From Achromobacter arsenitoxydans SY8 (GTDB lineage Bacteria; Pseudomonadota; Gammaproteobacteria; Burkholderiales; Burkholderiaceae_B): a stretch of 64,000 nt of DNA. Location: assembly GCF_000236785.1 (NCBI RefSeq), contig NZ_AGUF01000031.1:31591-95590 (forward strand), read 5' to 3'. The translations under genes and the position numbers were made by a program. How positions within the stretch are numbered: the first letter of the stretch is position 1; each line of letters begins with the position of its first letter. The notes beneath the pieces are model-generated. The model saw only the letters and a list, made by a program, of their open reading frames with translations, made no database searches and had not been told where the DNA came from. This document shows, in pieces, positions 58,696 through 64,000 of the stretch.

Positions 58696-58919
58696 GAATG
58701 AATGTGACCGGCGTGTGATGCTAAGACTCGAAGAATAGCAAATCGCGGCCGATCGCGTGGGCGGGTCAGCGGGGCGAAGGCAGGCAAAGCGCGCGGAATG
58801 GGCCGGCTTTATGACGGCCGTGCGGCGCGCTGAAACTGTGTTGCGCTTGGAACCTTCGCTTGCAGTATCGGCGGGACGATTCGGGTAGCATTTCGCCGAT
58901 TGATAAGAAGGAGAATCCG

Positions 58920-59690
58920 ATGAACACGAACGAGATCGACCCGCCCCGCGTAGCCCTGGTCACCGGCGCCGGCACCGGCATAGGCCGCGCGGTGGCCTTG
59001 GAATTTCTGGCGCAGGGTTACCGTGTCGTGCTGGCGGGCCGCCGGCGCGAACCCCTGGAAGCCACCCGCACGGCGGCGGGGGAAGACGGTTTGCGGGCGC
59101 TGGTGGTGCCCACGGACGTGGCCGATGAGCAAGCCGTGCGCGATCTGTTCGATACCGCGCAGCGCGAATATGGCCGCCTGGACGTGCTTTTCAATAACGC
59201 CGGGCGCGGCGCGCCGGCCGTGCCGATCGAAGAGCTGCCGGTTGCAGTCTGGCGCGATGTGGTCGACACGAATCTGACCGGCATGTTCCTGTGCGCGCAG
59301 GCCGCCATCCGCATCATGAAGACGCAGACGCCACGCGGCGGCCGCATCATCAACAACGGGTCGATTTCGGCGCATGCGCCGCGGCCGTTCTCCATCGCCT
59401 ATACCGCCACCAAGCACGCGGTGACGGGGCTGACCAAGTCGATCTCGCTGGATTGCCGGCCCTACGGCATCGCCTGCGGCCAGATCGACATCGGCAATGC
59501 GGCCACCGACATGACCGAACGCATGGCCGCCGGCATCCTGCAGGCCGATGGCAGCACCAAGGTCGAACCCCGCATGGACGTCGCGCACGTCGCCCAGGCG
59601 GTGGCCGCAATGGCCCGCCTGCCGCTGGATGCCAACGTGCAGTTCATGACGATCATGGCGACCAACATGCCCTTTGTGGGCCGCGGCTGA
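58920..59690 (+). CDS. Short-chain dehydrogenase/reductase (SDR)
   Basis: A 256-residue classical SDR. The cofactor motif TGAGTGIG is at 15-22, FNNAG at 91-95, the catalytic serine is S148 or S150 in NNGSIS, and the YxxxK pair is Y161 and K165 in YTATK. It is about 10 residues longer than many classical members. It should oxidise or reduce an alcohol or ketone with NAD(P)H. GAAGGAGAA precedes the ATG at 58920. The substrate is unknown. It is convergent with the next gene. Confidence 0.92.
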   Translation: MNTNEIDPPRVALVTGAGTGIGRAVALEFLAQGYRVVLAGRRREPLEATRTAAGEDGLRALVVPTDVADEQAVRDLFDTAQREYGRLDVLFNNAGRGAPAVPIEELPVAVWRDVVDTNLTGMFLCAQAAIRIMKTQTPRGGRIINNGSISAHAPRPFSIAYTATKHAVTGLTKSISLDCRPYGIACGQIDIGNAATDMTERMAAGILQADGSTKVEPRMDVAHVAQAVAAMARLPLDANVQFMTIMATNMPFVGRG

Positions 59691-59705
59691 GCCATTCCGG
59701 GACCG

Positions 59706-59729
59706 CTGAACCGTGGCGGCACGGTTCAG
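59706..59729. terminator. Stem-loop between SDR and NlpC/P60 genes
   Basis: CTGAACCGTG (59706-59715) pairs perfectly with 59720-59729 around GCGG. It lies between convergent genes; there is no T run on the plus strand. Confidence 0.55.
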
Positions 59730-59787
59730 GCGTTCCGGCTATCACGCTCCCCAGGCGCCCGCCGGGCGCCGTCCGCAAGTGCCTGGC

Positions 59788-60384
59788 TCAGCGCGAGGCC
59801 TGGGCCAGCATCTGCTTGGGAGGCGTATCCAGGTAGGCGCGGGCGCCGAGGTAGCGCTTGGCCCAATAGGCTGTCTTCATGTCGTCCACCCGCACCTTGG
59901 TGCCGCGACGGGGCGCATGGACGAATTTGTTCTGTCCGATATAGATGCCGACATGGGACGTTACGCCGCGGCCGCGGGTGGCGAAGAACACCAGGTCGCC
60001 AGGGCGCAGTTCTTTCTTGGCGGCGACGGTCTGTCCCTCGCTGCGCTGGGCGCGCGCGGTGCGGGGCAGGTCAAGGCCGGCGATCTCGCGGTACACATAC
60101 AGGACCAGCCCGCTGCAATCAAAGCCTTCGGCGTCGTCGCCACCCCAGCTGTAGGGGGTGCCGATGGCGTCCAGGCCGGCCTGGACGACGCGTTCGCGCA
60201 GCGTGGGCACGGTGGGCTCTTGCGCCAGGCGCAGGCCGCTGAGGGTCGGGCGGGCTTGTTCGGAGGCCAGGGACGCCTGGGCGGCGCCGGGAATCCAGGA
60301 CAGGGTCAGGGCCAGGAGGGGCGCTGACAGGAATGCGGGTGTGCGGAAATTGGCAAATCGGACTTTTCGCGTGGGCGGCGTCAT
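59788..60384 (-). CDS. NlpC/P60 family cell-wall hydrolase (C40 peptidase)
   Basis: A 198-residue exported peptidase expected to cut the D-glutamyl-meso-diaminopimelyl bond in peptidoglycan stem peptides. The signal peptide runs to about residue 36 (AAQA). The catalytic triad is C90 in FDCSG, H144 in TSHVGIYIG and H156 in KFVHAPR. YSWGGDDAEGFDCSGLV is the conserved block around the nucleophile. A longer-range region before it is Ala/Leu-rich. The ATG at 60384 is used. It stands alone, divergent from amn. Confidence 0.93.
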   Translation of the reverse strand: MTPPTRKVRFANFRTPAFLSAPLLALTLSWIPGAAQASLASEQARPTLSGLRLAQEPTVPTLRERVVQAGLDAIGTPYSWGGDDAEGFDCSGLVLYVYREIAGLDLPRTARAQRSEGQTVAAKKELRPGDLVFFATRGRGVTSHVGIYIGQNKFVHAPRRGTKVRVDDMKTAYWAKRYLGARAYLDTPPKQMLAQASR

Positions 60385-60762
60385 TACGTCACTTCAAAAA
60401 TCGGAGTGGGCGGCATGGCTTTGCCTGGGGAAGGCAAGCCGGCGGAAAGGGGAGGTTCATGGGCAGAACGCCCGGAACGCTTCCCGATTATAGTGGAATA
60501 AAGTTTCATTACATTTGTAGTGCAATGCAGCATTATCCAGGCCGCCGGGTTACTCGCTGCTCCGGGAAGTCGTAACGGGAACGTCCGTCAGGCCTTCCGG
60601 CCGGGGCAAGCCGACTTCGCACTCGCCGCAATGGCGGGAGATGACACTTCATATTTCATCCGCTCGTGCATAATCGACGGCATCGGTCCGGGCCTTCGGG
60701 CTTGCCTGCCGCCCGCGGCCGAAGCTGAGAGCAAGACAGACAAGAAGGCGGAGTAAAGCTCA
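60385..60762. other. Intergenic region upstream of amn
   Basis: About 378 bases between divergent starts. A -10-like CATAAT is at about 60669-60674 and GGAGTAAAGCTCA lies before the amn ATG. Short open frames (for example 60520-60756, ending 7 bases before amn) have no ribosome site or family signs. I find no known riboswitch in it, though the leader is GC-rich and could fold. Confidence 0.4.
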
Positions 60763-62262
60763 ATGATGAACGCAGTGCACCCTTTGTCGTCCATGAACCG
60801 GCCTGACGCCTTGCCCTTCGAACCCTTCCAGGACGCCGAGTCCGCGGTGGACCGGCTGGTTGAAATCTATGCGCGCAATACGGCTTTCCTGAGGGCCGCC
60901 TTCCGCGAGGTCCTGAAGGGCACCGGCAATGGCCGCGAGCGGGCCCGGGCCTACTACCCGGCCATCCGCATCGTCGTGGAAACCTACGACCCCATTGATA
61001 CCCGGCTGTCCTACGGCCATGTGGCCGAGCCCGGCATCTACCAGACGACCATCACCCAGCCGGCGCTGTTCCGCGACTATCTGATCGAGCAGGTCGGGCA
61101 GTTGCTGCAGAATCACCGGGTGGCGGTGGAGGTCGGCGAGTCGGATTCGCCGATCCCGCTGCATTTCGCCTTCCCGGAGGGCGCCTACGTGGAAGGCGAG
61201 CACCTGGAGGCGCTCAAACGCCCCTTGCGCGACTTGTTCGACGTGCCGGACCTGGCGGTGACGGACGATGCCATCGTCAATGGCTCCTGGCGCGGCAAGG
61301 AAGGCGAGCCCAAGCCGCTGGCGCCGTTTACCGCGCAGCGCGTGGATTACTCCCTGCACCGGCTGCAGCACTACACCTCCACCGCGCCGGCGCATTTCCA
61401 GAATTTCGTGCTGTTCACCAACTACCAGTTCTACGTAGACGAGTTCTGCGCCCGGGCGCGCGCGCTCATGGCCAGCGGCAACGAAGACTACGAAATGCTG
61501 GTCGAGCCCGGCAACCGCATCACGCGGCGCGGCGAAAGCGGCCCGGGCGACGACGGCCAGGCGGTGCGCCTGCCGCAGATGCCCGCCTACCACCTGGTGC
61601 GCGGCGACCATTCCGGCATCACCCTGGTGAACATCGGCGTGGGTCCGTCCAACGCCAAGACCATCACCGACCATATCGCCGTGCTGCGCCCGCATGCCTG
61701 GCTGATGCTGGGCCATTGCGCCGGCCTGCGGGATTCCCAGCGGCTGGGCGACTACGTGCTGGCGCACGGCTATGTGCGCGAGGACCACGTGCTGGACGAC
61801 GACCTGCCGACGTGGGTGCCGGTGCCCGCGCTGGCGGAAGTACAGGTGGCGCTGGAGCAGGCGGTGGAAGAAGTGGCTGGGCTGTCGGGCTGGGACCTCA
61901 AGCGCATCATGCGCACGGGCACCGTGGCCACGATCGACAACCGCAACTGGGAGCTGCGGGACCACGTCGAGCTGGTGGAACGCTTCGCGCAGTCACGCGC
62001 GATTGCGCTGGACATGGAGTCGGCCACTATTGCGGCGAACGGCTTCCGCTTCCGCGTGCCGTATGGCACCTTGCTGTGCGTGTCCGACAAGCCCTTGCAC
62101 GGCGAACTCAAGCTGCCGGGCATGGCCAGCGCGTTCTACCGCCGCCAGGTGAACCAGCACCTGGAGATCGGTATCCGGGCCCTGGAGCGCCTGCGCGACA
62201 TGCCGCCTGAACGGCTGCACTCCCGCAAGCTGCGCACCTTCATGGAAACAGCGTTTCAATAA
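60763..62262 (+). CDS. amn: AMP nucleosidase
   Basis: Amn splits AMP to adenine and ribose-5-phosphate and thereby regulates the AMP pool. The 499-residue protein has the Amn-specific N-terminal domain (RARAYYPAIRIVVETYDPIDTRLSYG, motif YDPIDTRLSYG) and a C-terminal nucleoside phosphorylase fold with NIGVGPSNAKTITDH, GHCAGLRDSQRLGDYV and the late DMESATIAANGFRFRVPYG. The length matches the E. coli enzyme (484). Two candidate starts are ATG 60763 and the next ATG; the first has GCGGAG seven bases upstream. A T-run terminator follows at 62303-62320. Confidence 0.96.
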   Translation: MMNAVHPLSSMNRPDALPFEPFQDAESAVDRLVEIYARNTAFLRAAFREVLKGTGNGRERARAYYPAIRIVVETYDPIDTRLSYGHVAEPGIYQTTITQPALFRDYLIEQVGQLLQNHRVAVEVGESDSPIPLHFAFPEGAYVEGEHLEALKRPLRDLFDVPDLAVTDDAIVNGSWRGKEGEPKPLAPFTAQRVDYSLHRLQHYTSTAPAHFQNFVLFTNYQFYVDEFCARARALMASGNEDYEMLVEPGNRITRRGESGPGDDGQAVRLPQMPAYHLVRGDHSGITLVNIGVGPSNAKTITDHIAVLRPHAWLMLGHCAGLRDSQRLGDYVLAHGYVREDHVLDDDLPTWVPVPALAEVQVALEQAVEEVAGLSGWDLKRIMRTGTVATIDNRNWELRDHVELVERFAQSRAIALDMESATIAANGFRFRVPYGTLLCVSDKPLHGELKLPGMASAFYRRQVNQHLEIGIRALERLRDMPPERLHSRKLRTFMETAFQ

Positions 62263-62302
62263 TTCCATGATCCGGCGGGGCGCTTGGGGGATGATCCGTC
62301 CC

Positions 62303-62320
62303 CGGCGCGGCGCCGTTTTT
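62303..62320 (+). terminator. Small terminator after amn
   Basis: CGGCG (62303-62307) pairs with CGCCG (62311-62315) around CGG, directly followed by TTTTT. Short but with the expected T run, 41 bases past the amn stop. Confidence 0.55.
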
Positions 62321-62421
62321 CATGTCAGGGCCGATTGCGCTATTCTCGCGCGTTGCTCGGAATTTCCCGGGCGCCCGGGGCTTGCCCGCATGGGCGCCTT
62401 CAAGACGTGAAGGAATGCATT

Positions 62422-63981
62422 TTGGCACCATCGGAACACGATGATCGCCGCTCAGGCGGCACGCGCAAGGCGGAGGGCAATGGCCCTTCCGAATTGCGGC
62501 GCACGCTGTCCGCGCGCCACCTGACCATGATTGCGGTGGGCGGGTCGATCGGCACCGGACTGTTCGTCGCCTCGGGCGCGACCATCGCCAAGGCCGGCCC
62601 CGGCGGCGCATTGCTGGGCTATGTGCTGATCGGCATCATGGTTTATTTCCTGATGACCAGCCTGGGCGAGCTGGCGGCCGCCATGCCGGTGTCGGGTTCG
62701 TTTTCCACCTACGGCGCGCGCTATGTCGAGGACGGCTTCGGCTTCGCGCTGGGCTGGAACTATTGGTACAACTGGGCCGTCACGGTGGCGGTGGACCTGG
62801 TGGCGGCGCAGCTCGTCATGGCGTACTGGTTTCCCGACGTGCCCGGCTTTTACTGGAGCGCCTTGTTCCTGGCCATCACCTTCGGACTGAACGCCATGTC
62901 CGCCCGCGGCTTCGGCGAAGCGGAATTCTGGTTCGCGCTGATCAAGGTCCTGGCTGTGCTGGGCTTTGTCGCCATGGGCGTGCTGATGCTGCTGGGCATC
63001 ATCCGCGGCGGCGAAACCGGCGGCCTGGCCAACTGGACGGTGGGCGACGCGCCGTTCGCGGGCGGCTTCGCCGCGCTGATCGGCGTGGCGATGGTGGTCG
63101 GCTTTTCGTTCCAGGGGACAGAGCTGATCGGCATCGCGGCCGGCGAATCCAAGGACCCGGCGCGCAATCTGCCGCGCGCCGTGCGGCAGGTCTTCTGGCG
63201 CATCCTGCTGTTCTACGTGGCGGCGATCCTAGTCATCGGCCTGCTCATCCCCTATACCGATCCGCACCTTCTGCGCAACGACGTCGAGGACATCAGCGTC
63301 AGTCCCTTCGCGCTGATCTTCGAGCGTGCTGGCCTGCTGGGGGCGGCGTCCGTCATGAACGCCGTGGTGCTGACTTCAGTGCTGTCGGCCGGCAATTCGG
63401 GCATGTACGCGGCCACGCGCATGCTCTACAGCCTGGCCCGGGAAGGCAAGGCGCCGCGCATCTTCGGCCGCATTTCGCGCAGCGGCGTGCCGCTGTGGGC
63501 GCTGCTGGCCACCACGGTCGTGGCGGCGCTGTGCTTCTTCACCTTCATCTTCAGTCCGAACGCGGTCTACATCTGGCTGCTGAATACTTCGGGGATGACG
63601 GGATTCATTGCGTGGCTGGGCATTGCGATCAGCCACTACCGGTTCCGCCGGGGCTACGTGAAGCAGGGCAACAGCCTGGCTGATCTGCCTTATGTGTCGC
63701 CGTTTTTCCCGTTCGGTCCGATCTTCGCGTTCGTGCTGTGCCTGATCATCACGCTGGGCCAGAACTACCAGGCCTTCCTGCAGGACCGGATCGACTGGGG
63801 CGGCGTGGTGGCCACCTACATCGGCATTCCGCTGTTCCTGCTGATCTGGGCGGGCTACCGGATAGCGCGCGGCTCGCGTTTCGTGAATTACCGCGACATG
63901 CGGTTCCCAGACGCGCGCGCGCGCAGCGCCTACCTGGATTCGGCCCTGCGGGGCGAGCCCGCCACGGGCGAAATCCGCTGA
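62422..63981 (+). CDS. Amino acid permease of the APC family (LysP/AroP-like)
   Basis: A 519-residue, twelve-helix inner-membrane permease. LRRTLSARHLTMIAVGGSIGTGLFVASG is the family opening (motif GGSIGTGLF), with FQGTELIGIAAGES in the middle, typical of the LysP/AroP-type AAT subfamily that import amino acids with protons. No ATG exists before M-IAVGG, so a rare start is needed: TTG at 62422 has AAGGA seven bases upstream and is preferred; GTG at 62407 is an alternative. Basic residues before helix 1 agree. Substrate is unclear. It follows amn and a terminator. Confidence 0.87.
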   Translation: MAPSEHDDRRSGGTRKAEGNGPSELRRTLSARHLTMIAVGGSIGTGLFVASGATIAKAGPGGALLGYVLIGIMVYFLMTSLGELAAAMPVSGSFSTYGARYVEDGFGFALGWNYWYNWAVTVAVDLVAAQLVMAYWFPDVPGFYWSALFLAITFGLNAMSARGFGEAEFWFALIKVLAVLGFVAMGVLMLLGIIRGGETGGLANWTVGDAPFAGGFAALIGVAMVVGFSFQGTELIGIAAGESKDPARNLPRAVRQVFWRILLFYVAAILVIGLLIPYTDPHLLRNDVEDISVSPFALIFERAGLLGAASVMNAVVLTSVLSAGNSGMYAATRMLYSLAREGKAPRIFGRISRSGVPLWALLATTVVAALCFFTFIFSPNAVYIWLLNTSGMTGFIAWLGIAISHYRFRRGYVKQGNSLADLPYVSPFFPFGPIFAFVLCLIITLGQNYQAFLQDRIDWGGVVATYIGIPLFLLIWAGYRIARGSRFVNYRDMRFPDARARSAYLDSALRGEPATGEIR

Positions 63982-64000
63982 ACGTCGGGATTGCGGGAAA

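Noticed and set aside
60520-60756. A 78-codon frame ending 7 bases before amn
   Set aside because: No ribosome site, no homology, Arg/Ala-rich; possibly leader sequence rather than a peptide gene.

Overview
The window is a GC-rich, densely coded chromosomal segment of a betaproteobacterium of the Bordetella/Achromobacter group (Alcaligenaceae). I infer this from the surE-pcm-nlpD order, the Burkholderiales-type trimeric porin, several TRAP and solute-binding systems, fused peroxiredoxin-glutaredoxin and oxoprolinase proteins, and codon use rich in G or C at third positions. I see no rRNA, tRNA, CRISPR array, insertion sequence, prophage or plasmid feature. Gene starts below were set from ribosome-binding sites and family lengths.

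Layout. 1-5.4 kb: the end of an IMPACT/YigZ-like gene, a thioredoxin, an LLM flavin monooxygenase, an AzgA-type purine permease, tsaD and plsY. 5.5-12.4 kb: surE-pcm-nlpD plus a DEDDy exonuclease in one operon, a Spy/CpxP-like protein, a Gcw_chp outer-membrane protein and rlmD. 12.4-15.5 kb: a copper module in which copA-cueR and copZ are read outward from two facing CueR-type promoters. 15.6-24.9 kb: peroxiredoxin-glutaredoxin, a dihydrolipoyl-dehydrogenase-like enzyme, rlmJ, ugpQ, a secreted M20 peptidase, ppiD, tesA and a YbbA-type ATPase. 24.9-33.4 kb: an iron-type ABC transporter, a GcvA-type LysR regulator, serB, a small exported protein, fabV and a DMT exporter.

33.4-40.9 kb: a LysR gene followed by a TRAP transporter (dctPQM), a DUF2848 protein, an amidase and a DUF1445/YcsI-family protein. 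This looks like one uptake-and-degradation operon of unknown substrate and is the best candidate in the window for an uncharacterised pathway. 40.9-46.6 kb: a lipoprotein alpha/beta hydrolase, a porin and a second TRAP system. 46.8-55.4 kb: nudC, a winged-helix regulator, a fused 5-oxoprolinase/hydantoinase, a C45-type Ntn hydrolase and the polar amino-acid transporter glnHPQ. 55.4-64 kb: spoT-rpoZ-gmk, an SDR, an NlpC/P60 hydrolase, AMP nucleosidase and an amino-acid permease.

Themes. Copper handling is self-contained: CueR sensor, CopA exporter and CopZ chaperone. Envelope maintenance recurs (PlsY, NlpD, CpxP-like, PpiD, NlpC/P60, porins). Nitrogen compounds, perhaps cyclic amides, recur between 33 and 55 kb: an amidase, a DUF1445 protein, an oxoprolinase, a C45 hydrolase and a glutamine-type transporter. 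Most operons end at convincing stem-loops, which are listed separately.
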